A DNA stretch of 64,000 nucleotides from an uncultured Paracoccaceae bacterium (GCA_947501025.1 CANMUM010000008.1:1-64000), one strand, 5' to 3'; numbered from the stretch's first letter, positions 1 through 10,177 are shown. A program made the numbers and translations. Notes: generated by a model not told the origin, from the sequence alone.

Positions 1-537
1 CTTCCTCAGGCAATAGGCCTTTTGGAGCAAATCGTAAAGTGAGTATCAAAATCATTCCCATAACAACCAAGCGCATTTGCTCGGCACTGCCCACCAGATG
101 GGATTTTAGCGCTCCTTCTGGCAAAAGGAATGTCACGCCATTCATAAATAATGGCCCTAAGCGTTCAGCTTCAACCCAGAAGAACCATATAAAGAAACCA
201 CCAAGTACTGCACCCCAATTATTGCCCGAGCCGCCAACAATTACCATAACCCAGATAAGGAATGTGAAGCGAAGCGGATTGTATTGGTTCGGTACAAGCT
301 GGCCATCAAGTGTTGTGAGCATAGCGCCTGCGATACCGATAACAGCCGATCCGAGAACAAAGATTTGAAGATGCCTTAGTTTCACATTTTTGCCCATAGC
401 TTCGGCAGCATCATGATTGTCGCGAATAGCACGCATCATGCGGCCCCATGGTGAATTTTGCGCGCGGTGCATGAGCCAAAACAAAACAACAAGAACAACG
501 CTGAAAAGCCCGATATGTAAATTGCGAAGGGTGATCA
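1..537 (-). pseudogene. Branched-chain amino acid ABC transporter permease (LivM-like), N-terminally truncated
   Basis: The minus-strand frame is open from about 537 to the left edge. It reads as the C-terminal half of a LivM-family inner-membrane permease, with hydrophobic segments, the loop RAIRDNHDAAEAMGKNVK typical of LivM, and a near-terminal RFAPKGLLPEE. LivM works with LivH, LivF, LivG and a periplasmic binding protein to import amino acids or related solutes. No start codon or N-terminal membrane segments are present. Upstream of about 537 the DNA becomes the first part of a pirin gene in a different frame, so the gene is broken here. It is either a real rearrangement or an assembly join. 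Family assignment is firm; substrate is unknown. Confidence 0.75.
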
Positions 538-674
538 CCACGAAAATCATCAAACAGCAAAAACGGGTCAAACTCTCTTGGTTTGTGAAAGCCAAAAGCA
601 CGGTGCAATTGCACACCCGCACCCTTCATTGTTGATGTTGCTAATGTTTCCGATTTAACAGGTCTAAAGCTCAT
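531..674 (-). pseudogene. Pirin N-terminal fragment
   Basis: A good start (ATG at 674, GGAG seven bases upstream) opens a frame whose first ~48 residues match pirin N-termini: KGAGVQLHRAFGFHKP followed by FDPFLLFDDFRGDHP. Pirins are cupin-fold iron proteins, often quercetinase-like or redox-linked. The rest of the cupin is absent: after DFRGDHP the sequence switches to out-of-frame LivM permease DNA. The fragment follows the flavodoxin-like gene with the same orientation, a common pirin neighbourhood, so this start is probably the native locus. It cannot be functional as it stands. Confidence 0.7.
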
Positions 675-709
675 AGAATTTCTCCATCACATAGCTCATT
701 CCAGAAAGC

Positions 710-1276
710 TTATTTATTCCAACGGATTGTCGCTTCGGCGACACGTTTACCAAAATATCTTGCTGTGGAATGTTCAGTTTCATCTGGTGTTATTGACGCA
801 TCTTCATTGCTCGATTGCGTTGCCAAACCAAGCCAGTGGCCGCCGAGATTATGACCATCAACCTCGCCTGTTTCTGGATTAACGCCAGCTTTCTCATCAT
901 AGCCCACCCAAATCATTCCATGCTGCATGGCAAATCCCTGGATCGTTTGCAATGAGCGCAATTTATCTCCCGACGGATTACCTGCATTGGTAAAACCTGC
1001 CGCGATTTTGTCACGCCACGCACTCGCAAACCACTTGCCTGCTGAGGCATCCATAAAGGCCTTCATCTGTGCTGATATATCTCCCATATAGGTCGGCGCT
1101 CCCATGATGATAGCATCAAAGTGATCGAATTGATCGTAGTTTTCACCAATGTCTTCCACATTAAAAAGCTTGGCTGCGATGCCCTCAACGCCATTTGCGC
1201 CTTTCGCCACAGATTCGGCAACTGTCTTTGTATGGCCGAAGCCTGAATGATAAATAATTGCGATCGAATTTGACAT
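710..1276 (-). CDS. Flavodoxin-family NAD(P)H:quinone reductase-like protein
   Basis: The 188-residue protein begins MSNSIAIIYHSGFGHTKTVA, a flavodoxin fold with an FMN phosphate-binding loop (HSGFGHT, about residues 10-16). GAPTYMGDISAQMKAF matches the WrbA-type second FMN loop. It is probably a cytoplasmic FMN protein that reduces quinones or nitro compounds. The start at 1276 is preferred over an upstream one because AAGGAG lies eight bases before it. It is divergent from a LysR gene at 1375 and upstream of the pirin fragment, so LysR control through the shared 98-base gap is likely but inferred. Confidence 0.8.
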   Translation of the reverse strand: MSNSIAIIYHSGFGHTKTVAESVAKGANGVEGIAAKLFNVEDIGENYDQFDHFDAIIMGAPTYMGDISAQMKAFMDASAGKWFASAWRDKIAAGFTNAGNPSGDKLRSLQTIQGFAMQHGMIWVGYDEKAGVNPETGEVDGHNLGGHWLGLATQSSNEDASITPDETEHSTARYFGKRVAEATIRWNK

Positions 1277-1374
1277 ATCTCTACTCCTTTTCAAATTTAG
1301 ATTATCTTTACCGCTTGCATTTAATCTATTAAATGGCGAATATAATGAAATACTATCTCTAAAATGGAGACAAT

Positions 1375-2304
1375 ATGGATATTATTGAAGGCGTACGTGC
1401 ATTTTTAGCAACAGCTCAAGCGGGTTCATTCACCGCTGCTGCGGATCAGTTGCGCATCTCAAATAAGCTTGTCAGCAAATATATTGCAACACTTGAAGAA
1501 CAGCTTGGAGCGCGGCTTTTCTTTCGTACAACACGCAATTTGCACATCACCCCAGCTGGTGAGGAATATCTTCCGCGTGCACAGGCATTATTGAACGCGC
1601 ATCAAGAATTCATCGCCTCGACCGAAAATGACCTTCCACAAAAATTACGTATTACTGCACCTACTAATTTTGGCGAAGATTTTGTGATCAAAGCCATAGC
1701 AAAATTTCAAAAGCAACATCCATCGCTATTTATTGATGTCAAAATTACAGATGAAATGACCAATTTAGCTGAGGGCGCATTTGACCTTGCTATTCGCATT
1801 TCCAACCTCAACGATTCCAGCCTCATTTCAAAAAAAATGGGCCGAACACGCCTTATTATCGCAGCAAGTCCACAATATCTGGCTGAACATCCGCCCATAA
1901 AAACGCCTGAAGATTTAACAAACCATGATTTGATAATAGACACCAATGTCAGTTCTCGCGGTAAGATACCCTATGTGCTGGACGGTGAGCTAAGAGCTAT
2001 AAAGATTAATGGGCGTATATCGGTCAACGGAGCGCGGGCAACGGCGTCTTTAGCGCTCGCACATAATGGCATAATGATTTCTCCAGATATTTTCATACGG
2101 CAATCGATTATGTCGGGTGAGCTTGTCGAAATATTGAGTGAATATTCAACAGCATGGTTACCTATACATATGTTGCACCTACCATCACCAATAAAAAACC
2201 CATTACTCAAACAGTTAATGGATTTTTTAAGCGAAGAGTTTTCGAATTGGTGGGATCAGCCCCCGCATATTGCGGGCACCAAAATATTATGCGCTCGCCT
2301 TTAA
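1375..2304 (+). CDS. LysR-family transcriptional regulator
   Basis: The 309-residue protein has an N-terminal winged helix-turn-helix (about residues 1-60, with GSFTAAADQLRISNKLVSKYIATLEEQLGARLF) and a C-terminal periplasmic-binding-like effector domain. It is the CrgA/DhcR-like type often found divergent to quinone reductases or flavodoxins, and here it faces the flavodoxin-like gene. Its last 18 bases overlap the 3' end of gltB on the other strand, a tail-to-tail overlap. The effector cannot be read from sequence. Confidence 0.9.
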   Translation: MDIIEGVRAFLATAQAGSFTAAADQLRISNKLVSKYIATLEEQLGARLFFRTTRNLHITPAGEEYLPRAQALLNAHQEFIASTENDLPQKLRITAPTNFGEDFVIKAIAKFQKQHPSLFIDVKITDEMTNLAEGAFDLAIRISNLNDSSLISKKMGRTRLIIAASPQYLAEHPPIKTPEDLTNHDLIIDTNVSSRGKIPYVLDGELRAIKINGRISVNGARATASLALAHNGIMISPDIFIRQSIMSGELVEILSEYSTAWLPIHMLHLPSPIKNPLLKQLMDFLSEEFSNWWDQPPHIAGTKILCARL

Positions 2305-5300
2305 TGGCTCAGCCAAGCGGCTGATCATTTCAAGCGGGCACACTTGCCAGAACTGACCCTTTGCCGTTTCCCAATTGCGAAGGATTTCACCCGCACGATG
2401 TGATCCCGTTTGGTCATGATGACGCTCAATCAAGCTCTTAAGTTCGGCTTCCCAATGGCTTGATTGAATTTTATCAACATGGATACTATCCATATTCATC
2501 ATCGCCTTCATTTGGGCTTCTGGATCATAAATATATGCCATGCCGCCCGTCATACCCGCACCGAAATTATCTCCAATCGAGCCAAGAATAACCGCGCGAC
2601 CACCCGTCATATATTCACAACCATTTGTGCCACAGCCTTCGATCACAACATCAGCGCCCGAATTACGAACAGCAAAGCGTTGCCCCGCACGACCAGCCGC
2701 ATAAAGCGCACCACTTGTCGCACCATAAAGAACCGTGTTGCCTATGATCGTATGTTCCGAAGCCGTTGCAGAAATACCAGCGCTAGGCTTCACAACAACT
2801 GTAGCGCCAGAAAGACCCTTGGCCACATAGTCATTTGCATCACCTGTCACCACAATCTTCAATCCTTTAGCACCAAATGCACAAAGCGACTGGCCTGCAG
2901 AACCCGCTAGATTCAATGTTAAATGGCCTTCGCGAAGGTCATTGCGCTGACCAAATCTTTTGATGATATGGCTTGAAGTACGTGTACCAATTGAACGCAA
3001 TGTGTTTTCAACGGTATAGCTAAGTTCCATTTTTTCACCATGATCGAGGAAAGGCTCCGCGTCACGCAGAACTTTCACATCGAGCGTGTCAGGAACTTCA
3101 TTGCGCGAACGACCGCGATCGTAAGTTGCTGGCGCCAAGTGATCAACAGAGATCAACATCGCGTTCAAATCGAGATCATCTAAGTGATCTGAACCGCGTG
3201 AAACTTGCGCAAGCAAATCAGCTCGCCCAATAACTTCATCAAGTGAACGCGCACCAATGCTTGCCAAAATCTCGCGAACTTCTTGAGCATAGAAGGTGAT
3301 CAAATTGACAACCTTATCGGCTGATCCCGTGAACTTCTCACGAAGGCGTTCATCTTGAACACATACACCAACAGGACAAGTATTGGATTGGCACTGACGC
3401 ACCATAATACAACCCATCGCAATAAGGGCAGCCGTACCAATACCATATTCTTCAGCACCCAGCATCGCCGCGATAACGATATCACGGCCCGTACGCAGAC
3501 CGCCATCTGTACGCAACATTACACGGCCGCGTAAATCATTGATCGCAAGAACTTGGTGAGCCTCAGACAAGCCAAGTTCCCAAGGCAGACCTGCGAATTT
3601 AATCGATGTCGCAGGGCTTGCGCCCGTGCCACCATTATGGCCTGAAATCAAAATCACATCTGCCTTTGCTTTGGCAACGCCCGCGGCAATTGTTCCAACA
3701 CCTGAGGCCGCAACAAGTTTTACTGTTACCTTTGCGCGTGGATTGATTTGCTTGAGGTCATAGATAAGCTGCGCCAAATCCTCAATCGAATAAATATCGT
3801 GATGAGGAGGTGGTGAAATCAAGGTCACCCCAGGTGTTGAGTGACGCAAGCGCGCAATCAATTCGGTAACTTTAATCCCTGGAAGCTGCCCGCCCTCACC
3901 AGGCTTTGCGCCTTGCGCAACTTTAATCTCAAGCTCTTCACATTGGTTGAGATATTCAGCTGTCACGCCAAAACGACCCGATGCAATCTGCTTGATTTTT
4001 GCTGATGGATTATCGCCATTGGCTTCAGGAACGAAATGTGCGGGATCTTCTCCACCCTCACCTGAATCTGATTTCGCACCAATGCGGTTCATCGCCACGT
4101 TAAGCGTTTTATGTGCTTCAGGACTTAGCGCACCAAGTGACATGCCTGGTGTTACGAAACGCTTACGAATTGACGTGATGCTTTCTACTTCAGTTAGCGG
4201 TATCGCTTTTCCAGCAGGCTTGAAATCCATCAAGTCACGCAAATGAACAGGGTCTTGCCCACGCATCATTTCAGAGTATTTCTGCCATTGCGAATAATCA
4301 CCTGTATTACAAGCTGTTTGTAGTAAGTGCATATTCGTCGCTTGCCATGCGTGCTTTTCGCCTTGGCCACGAAGCTTATAAAAACCACCAATTGGAAGGA
4401 CATTTCCACCATGCCAACCCTTAGCATGAATCTCCATGGCTTGACGGCGTAAACCCTTCATACCAATGCCAGATACACGGCTCATCATGCCTGAGAAATA
4501 CTCCGCAACGAGAGCGCGCGACAGACCAACAGCTTCGAAATTCAATCCCCCACGATATGATGAGACAACTGAAATCCCCATCTTTGCCATAATCTTGAGA
4601 AGGCCTTGATTGATCGCTTCGCGGTATCCTGCAACAGCGTCTTCGATGCTGCCATCAAATAAATCGCGAGCAACACGATCAGCCAAAGTTTCAAGAGCAA
4701 GATAGGCATTCACAGTCGTCGCACCTGCTCCTACTAAGCACGCAAAATAATGCGGATCAATGCATTCTGCCGTCTTCACGTTAAGTGAGCAAAATGTACG
4801 CAATCCTTGACGAGTCAAATGCGTATGAACTGCAGAAGTTGCCAAAATTATGGGCAACGCAACACGGTCTTCATCTTGCCCTTGATCACTCATAATCAAA
4901 TGTTGCGTACCTGCACGAACCGCATGCTCTGCCTGCTTACGAATGTCTTCGATGGCAGCTGAAAAATCGGCTTCGTCATCAGATGGTATAAATGTACAGT
5001 CGATAACTGTCGCTGTATCACCAAAATATTTGACCATTTCAGAAAATTCTGAATTTGAAAGAAATGGTGTATCCAAAGTCAAAATTTCCGTTTGTGACCC
5101 CGATTGATCCAGTACGTTTTTGAGGTTACCAAAACGCGTGATCAGGCTCATAACACTCGCCTCACGAAGACTGTCAATCGGTGGATTTGTGACTTGGCTG
5201 AAGTTCTGTTTAAAGTAATGCGATAATGGGCGATATTTACCAGAAAGCACAGCAAGTGGCGTATCATCACCCATGGATGCGAGTGCTTCTTTGCTATCTT

Positions 5301-6804
5301 CCGCCATAGGCTGAAGAACCATCTCAATTTCTTCGATTGTGTAGCCCGCTGCTATCTGACGCTTGCGCAATTCATCACGTTCAAAGATGGTCTTCTCACC
5401 TTTGTTTGAAATAATTTTATCAAGCTCAGTGATTTTACCGACCCATTTTTCAAATGGCTGAGATGCCGCTAGCTTGTCTTTTAGCTCACGATCTTCGAAG
5501 AGTTTGCCCTCAACCATATCAACGGCAATCATTTGCCCCGGACCAAGCGCGCCTTTTGATTGAACATTTCCATCTTCTACAGGAACCATCCCTGCTTCAG
5601 AACCTGCAATCAGCATGCCATCCTTTGTGATGACATAACGGATTGGACGCAAGCCATTGCGATCAAGACCCGCACAAACCCAACGGCCATCCGTCATCGC
5701 CAATGCAGCTGGCCCATCCCACGGCTCCATCACGGAGTTTGAATAAGCATACATCCATTTCCAAGCATCAGGCATTTCACCTTCATCATTTGACCAGCTT
5801 TCAGGCACCATCATGGCTTTCACCATCGGCGCCGAACGCCCAGCGCGCACCATGACCTCAAACACATTGTCCAGCGCCGCAGAATCTGAAGCTCCCGCTT
5901 GAACAATCGGTTTGATATCATCAGCGTGATCACCAAATGTATTGCTCGCCATACGGATCTCATGGCTACGCATCCAGTTCACATTGCCCTTTAATGTGTT
6001 GATTTCGCCATTATGAGCGAGCATACGAAATGGTTGTGCCAACCACCATTGGGGGAATGTATTCGTTGAATAACGCTGGTGATAAATTGCGAATGAGCTT
6101 TCAAAACGCTCATCTTGAAGGTCGTGGTAAAAAGTTGCGACATCTTCAGCAAGCATCATGCCTTTATAAATGATCGAACGGCAAGATAGGCTGCACATAT
6201 AGAAGCCTTGAATTCCTGAATTTTGGATCGCCTTTTCAATGCGACGGCGCACTACATATAGCTCGCGCTCAAACTCAATATCATCCAAACCCTTGGCATC
6301 ACCGATCAAAATTTGCTCAATCTCAGGACGGGTTGCATTCGCCTTCTCACCAAGACATGAAATTTCAACAGGCACTTGGCGCCAGCCATATATATTATGG
6401 CCCATGCGCAGGACTTCACTTTCAACGATTGTGCGTGCGCGCTCTTGAGCAGCGAAATCGGTGCGCGGCAAGAAAACTTGGCCAACTGCGATAAGTCTAT
6501 CAGCTTGTGGTTCATGTCCAGTACGGCGAATTTGGTCATAAAAAAACTTTGCAGGTATCTGGATATGAATTCCCGCGCCATCACCCGTCTTGCCATCCGC
6601 ATCAACCGCACCCCGGTGCCAGATCGCTTTAAGAGCTGTAATGCCCGCATCAACAACTTTACGCGTCGCTTTGCCATCAATGGACACAACCAAACCAACG
6701 CCGCAATTATCATGTTCCAAGCTTGGATCATAAAGACCTTTTTCCGCCATAAAGGCGCGCGTGGCTTCTTGTTCTTCTTTCCAATTGTTACTGATATTTT
6801 TCAT
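2287..6804 (-). CDS. gltB: Glutamate synthase (NADPH) large subunit
   Basis: The 1505-residue alpha subunit of GOGAT uses ammonia from glutamine to convert 2-oxoglutarate to glutamate. Visible parts are: an N-terminal class-II glutamine amidotransferase whose catalytic Cys (HDNCGVGLVV, residue 34) is probably exposed by propeptide cleavage; the central and FMN-binding synthase domains (GGEDPAHF, SGHNGGTGASP); the 3Fe-4S cysteines in CQSNTCPVGVC; and a C-terminal GXGXG beta-helix. The ATG at 6804 gives a normal-length propeptide; an upstream TTG at 6837 is less likely. It is transcribed with the hydrolase gene and gltD upstream, an unusual three-gene order. Confidence 0.97.
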   Translation of the reverse strand: MKNISNNWKEEQEATRAFMAEKGLYDPSLEHDNCGVGLVVSIDGKATRKVVDAGITALKAIWHRGAVDADGKTGDGAGIHIQIPAKFFYDQIRRTGHEPQADRLIAVGQVFLPRTDFAAQERARTIVESEVLRMGHNIYGWRQVPVEISCLGEKANATRPEIEQILIGDAKGLDDIEFERELYVVRRRIEKAIQNSGIQGFYMCSLSCRSIIYKGMMLAEDVATFYHDLQDERFESSFAIYHQRYSTNTFPQWWLAQPFRMLAHNGEINTLKGNVNWMRSHEIRMASNTFGDHADDIKPIVQAGASDSAALDNVFEVMVRAGRSAPMVKAMMVPESWSNDEGEMPDAWKWMYAYSNSVMEPWDGPAALAMTDGRWVCAGLDRNGLRPIRYVITKDGMLIAGSEAGMVPVEDGNVQSKGALGPGQMIAVDMVEGKLFEDRELKDKLAASQPFEKWVGKITELDKIISNKGEKTIFERDELRKRQIAAGYTIEEIEMVLQPMAEDSKEALASMGDDTPLAVLSGKYRPLSHYFKQNFSQVTNPPIDSLREASVMSLITRFGNLKNVLDQSGSQTEILTLDTPFLSNSEFSEMVKYFGDTATVIDCTFIPSDDEADFSAAIEDIRKQAEHAVRAGTQHLIMSDQGQDEDRVALPIILATSAVHTHLTRQGLRTFCSLNVKTAECIDPHYFACLVGAGATTVNAYLALETLADRVARDLFDGSIEDAVAGYREAINQGLLKIMAKMGISVVSSYRGGLNFEAVGLSRALVAEYFSGMMSRVSGIGMKGLRRQAMEIHAKGWHGGNVLPIGGFYKLRGQGEKHAWQATNMHLLQTACNTGDYSQWQKYSEMMRGQDPVHLRDLMDFKPAGKAIPLTEVESITSIRKRFVTPGMSLGALSPEAHKTLNVAMNRIGAKSDSGEGGEDPAHFVPEANGDNPSAKIKQIASGRFGVTAEYLNQCEELEIKVAQGAKPGEGGQLPGIKVTELIARLRHSTPGVTLISPPPHHDIYSIEDLAQLIYDLKQINPRAKVTVKLVAASGVGTIAAGVAKAKADVILISGHNGGTGASPATSIKFAGLPWELGLSEAHQVLAINDLRGRVMLRTDGGLRTGRDIVIAAMLGAEEYGIGTAALIAMGCIMVRQCQSNTCPVGVCVQDERLREKFTGSADKVVNLITFYAQEVREILASIGARSLDEVIGRADLLAQVSRGSDHLDDLDLNAMLISVDHLAPATYDRGRSRNEVPDTLDVKVLRDAEPFLDHGEKMELSYTVENTLRSIGTRTSSHIIKRFGQRNDLREGHLTLNLAGSAGQSLCAFGAKGLKIVVTGDANDYVAKGLSGATVVVKPSAGISATASEHTIIGNTVLYGATSGALYAAGRAGQRFAVRNSGADVVIEGCGTNGCEYMTGGRAVILGSIGDNFGAGMTGGMAYIYDPEAQMKAMMNMDSIHVDKIQSSHWEAELKSLIERHHDQTGSHRAGEILRNWETAKGQFWQVCPLEMISRLAEPLKASA

Positions 6805-6833
6805 GTCAATTCTTTCGTTGATATATTTGGTTC

Positions 6834-7604
6834 TCAAGCTCTCTTAACGGCATCAGTTTTTCTCTGGTTCCGTCCCTCAATAACACGCCTACCGTTATAT
6901 AATTTTGCGTTTGTTCGTTCCATTAGCATTCGCAATTTTCTTGGTCGATTTTGAATTGCAGCCTGCACCACCTCAAAAAATATTCCATGACCCTTAAGGC
7001 GTTTTTGACTTTGATGAGCTACATTTGGCAAAATATAGGTAAAGACATTTCTTTGGCGTGGGATCAGTTCACGATGCGATCTTTCACGCTTATGATCACC
7101 TGTAATCAAAAAATATGTGGTCTTTTGGTTCATATAATCAACAACATTCCGAATCTTGATTTCCTTGATACGGCTTCTAAAATTCATCCACCGTCCTTCT
7201 CTTGGCGCAATTTTGGGATCAATGGACATCTGTAACGATGTCGCAAAAACGGCCTCAATATCAATAAAATGGCTTATAACAATGGCACAGTATCCTCCCA
7301 TGGAATGTCCAATTGCACAAACCGCATCTACATTAATCTCTTCTTTTGTTCTATTAACTATCCCCACGATACGTTCGATTATATCTCCGTTATTGAGCCA
7401 GCTGCGTTGCGCATCCGCGAAATAAAGTACCGAATAATCATCATTTCCGCGTGCAGAATGCACAAATTCTGGAACTTGTGGCTGCTCGGGATCTTGCCCT
7501 ATCCCCGAAAATGAGAGTACGAGGCGATTGCCGCTGCCTCTATGGAACCAGCACTTTAATGCCTCATCGTCACATAATATTTGCATGTCGTTTTCGGTAT
7601 TCAT
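6834..7604 (-). CDS. Alpha/beta hydrolase-like protein between gltD and gltB
   Basis: A 256-residue protein with no recognisable signal peptide. GHSMGG (about residue 118) is the nucleophile elbow of an alpha/beta hydrolase and LSFSGIG near the N-terminus is the likely oxyanion-side strand. A C-terminal His candidate lies in PNVAHQSQKRLKGHG. The last 40 residues are Arg/Lys-rich. The stop codon lies 26 bases before the gltB ATG, so the gene is sandwiched in the glt operon, 67 bases after gltD. Substrate is unknown. An acyltransferase, esterase or capsule-type hydrolase are all possible. Nothing in the sequence ties it to glutamate synthesis except position. Confidence 0.7.
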   Translation of the reverse strand: MNTENDMQILCDDEALKCWFHRGSGNRLVLSFSGIGQDPEQPQVPEFVHSARGNDDYSVLYFADAQRSWLNNGDIIERIVGIVNRTKEEINVDAVCAIGHSMGGYCAIVISHFIDIEAVFATSLQMSIDPKIAPREGRWMNFRSRIKEIKIRNVVDYMNQKTTYFLITGDHKRERSHRELIPRQRNVFTYILPNVAHQSQKRLKGHGIFFEVVQAAIQNRPRKLRMLMERTNAKLYNGRRVIEGRNQRKTDAVKRA

Positions 7605-7670
7605 ATTTCAACAACCATTTTTCAAAAAAAATCTACTGAGTGGCATAATAAATAATGCAGCCTACATATG

Positions 7671-9113
7671 CTATTCAGCAGCTGTCTTGCTCGCTATTTT
7701 TTGCTTTAAATATTGTGCAATGCCTGTAGCTGCATCACGGCCTTCTTTAATGGCCCATACAACAAGACTAGCGCCACGCACGATATCACCAGCCGCAAAC
7801 ACGCCCTCCATAGAAGTCGCGAAATTTGGCATTTCAGCCTTTACCGTACCCCAACGGGTTGTTGCCAAATCATCGGCTTTAAACATCACAGGCAAGTCTT
7901 CTGGCTCAAAACCAAGCGCGGTAATCACAAGATCGGCTGGCTCGTTATATTCTGAGCCAGCAATTTCAACTGGACTGCGGCGACCACTTGCATCTGGCTC
8001 GCCAAGTTCCATTTTCACCACGCGAACGGCTTCAACCGCTTTCTCTCCAATAAAAGCTTTTGGCAAACTTAGCCAATTAAACACCACGCCCTCTTCTTCA
8101 GCATTTTGTGTTTCACGTACTGATCCCGGCATGTTTTCACGGTCGCGGCGATATAGACATTTAACTGATTTTGCGCCTTGGCGGATGGCTGTGCGTACAC
8201 AATCCATAGCCGTATCACCACCGCCAACGACAACAACATTTTTGCCCTCAGCCCATAATGAGCCATCTTTATGCTCAGCAACTATATCACCCATATTCGC
8301 GCGATTAGACGCTTTTAAATAATCAATCGCCTGAACAATGCCGTTTACGCCAACACCAGGGCCACCAAGCCCACGCGCTTTATATACACCCGTGGCGATA
8401 AGAACTGCGTCATGCTTTTCACGGATATTTTCAAAACTGATATCATTGCCAATTTCCACGCCCAATTTAAATACAACACCCTGCTCTTCGAGCAGTTTGG
8501 CGCGGCGCATGACCACTTCTTTTTCAAGTTTAAACCCGGGAATGCCATAAGTGAGCAGCCCACCAATGCGATCTTGGCGATCATAAACAGTCACAGAAAA
8601 GCCCATTGCACTGAGCTCATCGGCAGCCGCTAATCCCGCTGGACCTGCGCCAATAATGCCAACATTGCCATCTTGTGTACGGGTGGATTTGCGTGATTTT
8701 ACCCAACCATTTTCCCAAGCCGTATCTGTAAGATATTTTTCAACAGCCCCGATCGTCACTGTGCCATGCCCAGAGCTTTCAATCACACAGCTACCTTCAC
8801 AAAGTCTATCTTGCGGACAGATACGCCCACATATCTCAGGCATATTATTTGTGGCTTGTGATGTTTCATATGCCTCTTCCAAGCGCCCTTCAGCAGTTAA
8901 ACGGAGCCAATCGGGAATATTGTTTTGAAGCGGGCAATGCGTCAAGCAGTACGGCACACCACATTGCGAACAGCGTGAAGCCTGTTCTTTTGCCTTCGCG
9001 TCCACGAATTCTTGATAAATTTCAGAATAATCCGAATTGCGTTCGCCAGCATCACGTTTGTCAGGCATCTTGCGTGATTTATCGACAAATTTAAGCATAA
9101 CTTGCTTGGCCAT
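7671..9113 (-). CDS. gltD: Glutamate synthase (NADPH) small subunit
   Basis: The 480-residue beta subunit passes electrons from NADPH through FAD and 4Fe-4S centres to GltB. The N-terminus carries two cysteine clusters (CSQCGVPYCLTHCP and CGRICPQDRLCEGSC), followed by a FAD-binding GAGPAGLAAADEL at about residue 155. An NADPH-binding GGGDTAMDC comes next and a second FAD contact GVFAAGDIVRGA lies near the C-terminus. The length is normal. It is the first gene of the gltD-hydrolase-gltB set, with a 255-base gap to the divergent uppP that should hold the promoter. Confidence 0.96.
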   Translation of the reverse strand: MAKQVMLKFVDKSRKMPDKRDAGERNSDYSEIYQEFVDAKAKEQASRCSQCGVPYCLTHCPLQNNIPDWLRLTAEGRLEEAYETSQATNNMPEICGRICPQDRLCEGSCVIESSGHGTVTIGAVEKYLTDTAWENGWVKSRKSTRTQDGNVGIIGAGPAGLAAADELSAMGFSVTVYDRQDRIGGLLTYGIPGFKLEKEVVMRRAKLLEEQGVVFKLGVEIGNDISFENIREKHDAVLIATGVYKARGLGGPGVGVNGIVQAIDYLKASNRANMGDIVAEHKDGSLWAEGKNVVVVGGGDTAMDCVRTAIRQGAKSVKCLYRRDRENMPGSVRETQNAEEEGVVFNWLSLPKAFIGEKAVEAVRVVKMELGEPDASGRRSPVEIAGSEYNEPADLVITALGFEPEDLPVMFKADDLATTRWGTVKAEMPNFATSMEGVFAAGDIVRGASLVVWAIKEGRDAATGIAQYLKQKIASKTAAE

Positions 9114-9368
9114 TATAATATTCCTGTCTTAAAGGCGCGTTCGCGCGAATTCGGTTTTACGGCATAGGGATACCTTTCGCAAAGCTTATACATTCATTTG
9201 CTAATCAATCAAGAGTGTAGGTAAGCATTACTGACATAAATACTGAATTCGTGCTGGAAAAACCTAGAAATCTTGACTGTAAATTTAATAGTAATTCCGA
9301 ATCGGATATAATATTGGACTTAAATAGCAACCGCAAAAAGCATATGTAAAAGAAAAAGGGCGAATCAC

Positions 9369-10175
9369 ATGTCGATATTCTATATTCTATTTCTAGCCAT
9401 CGTTCAGGGCTTGACCGAGTTTTTACCCGTATCATCATCAGCCCACCTCATATTGGCACCATATCTTATGAATGTTCCCGATCAAGGATATGAAATTGAT
9501 CTTGCGGTCCATGTCGGCTCACTCTTTGCTGTTATGATATTTTTTAAACGGGAAACCCTCAATCTCATCCAAGGGGCTATCGATACGGCCCTATTGCGCT
9601 TTAACACCCCTGCCTCAAAATTCTTCATTCGGCTTGTGATCGCGACAATACCAGTAATCTTATTTGGGCTTGTCTTAAAATTTGCTGGATTAATTGACGC
9701 CCTACGTAGCCCAAAAATTATTGCATGCACTATGATTTTCTTCGGGATTATCCTCTACATTGCCGACAAATTTAGCTCGGAAGATCGCGTTGAGACTGAA
9801 TGGAATTTACGTGATGCAATCATTATGGGCCTTTGGCAAGCTGTAGCGCTTATCCCGGGCACATCACGTTCAGGCGCAACCGTTACCTCAGCGCGCTTCT
9901 TGGGCTTCGATCGTCGTGATGGCGCAAAAATTGCCATGCTTATGTCCATCCCAACGATTCTCGCAGGTGGAGCCTTGCTATCACTACAGATCATCAAGAG
10001 CGGCAATGTTGACACAGCGCTACTAAAATCCGCAGGCATTGCCGCCATAGCCAGCTTTTTCGCGGCAATACTTGCATTAAGCCTTATGATGAAATTCCTA
10101 AAATCGGCAGACTTCACACCATACGTTATATACCGTATCTGCCTCGGAATCTTATTACTCTACATTTTTTGGTAA
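9369..10175 (+). CDS. uppP: Undecaprenyl-diphosphatase
   Basis: The 268-residue integral membrane protein dephosphorylates undecaprenyl diphosphate to recycle the lipid carrier for peptidoglycan and O-antigen. Both family signatures are visible: TEFLPVSSSAHL near the N-terminus (residues 15-26) and PGTSRSGAT in the middle. Several hydrophobic helices are present and the length is typical of BacA/UppP. It is divergent from gltD and ends two bases from the mlaC-like gene on the other strand. Confidence 0.95.
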   Translation: MSIFYILFLAIVQGLTEFLPVSSSAHLILAPYLMNVPDQGYEIDLAVHVGSLFAVMIFFKRETLNLIQGAIDTALLRFNTPASKFFIRLVIATIPVILFGLVLKFAGLIDALRSPKIIACTMIFFGIILYIADKFSSEDRVETEWNLRDAIIMGLWQAVALIPGTSRSGATVTSARFLGFDRRDGAKIAMLMSIPTILAGGALLSLQIIKSGNVDTALLKSAGIAAIASFFAAILALSLMMKFLKSADFTPYVIYRICLGILLLYIFW

Positions 10176-10177
10176 AC

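Noticed and set aside
39-368. A 109-codon plus-strand open frame at the left edge
   Set aside because: It is antisense to clear LivM permease sequence and has no family resemblance or ribosome site.
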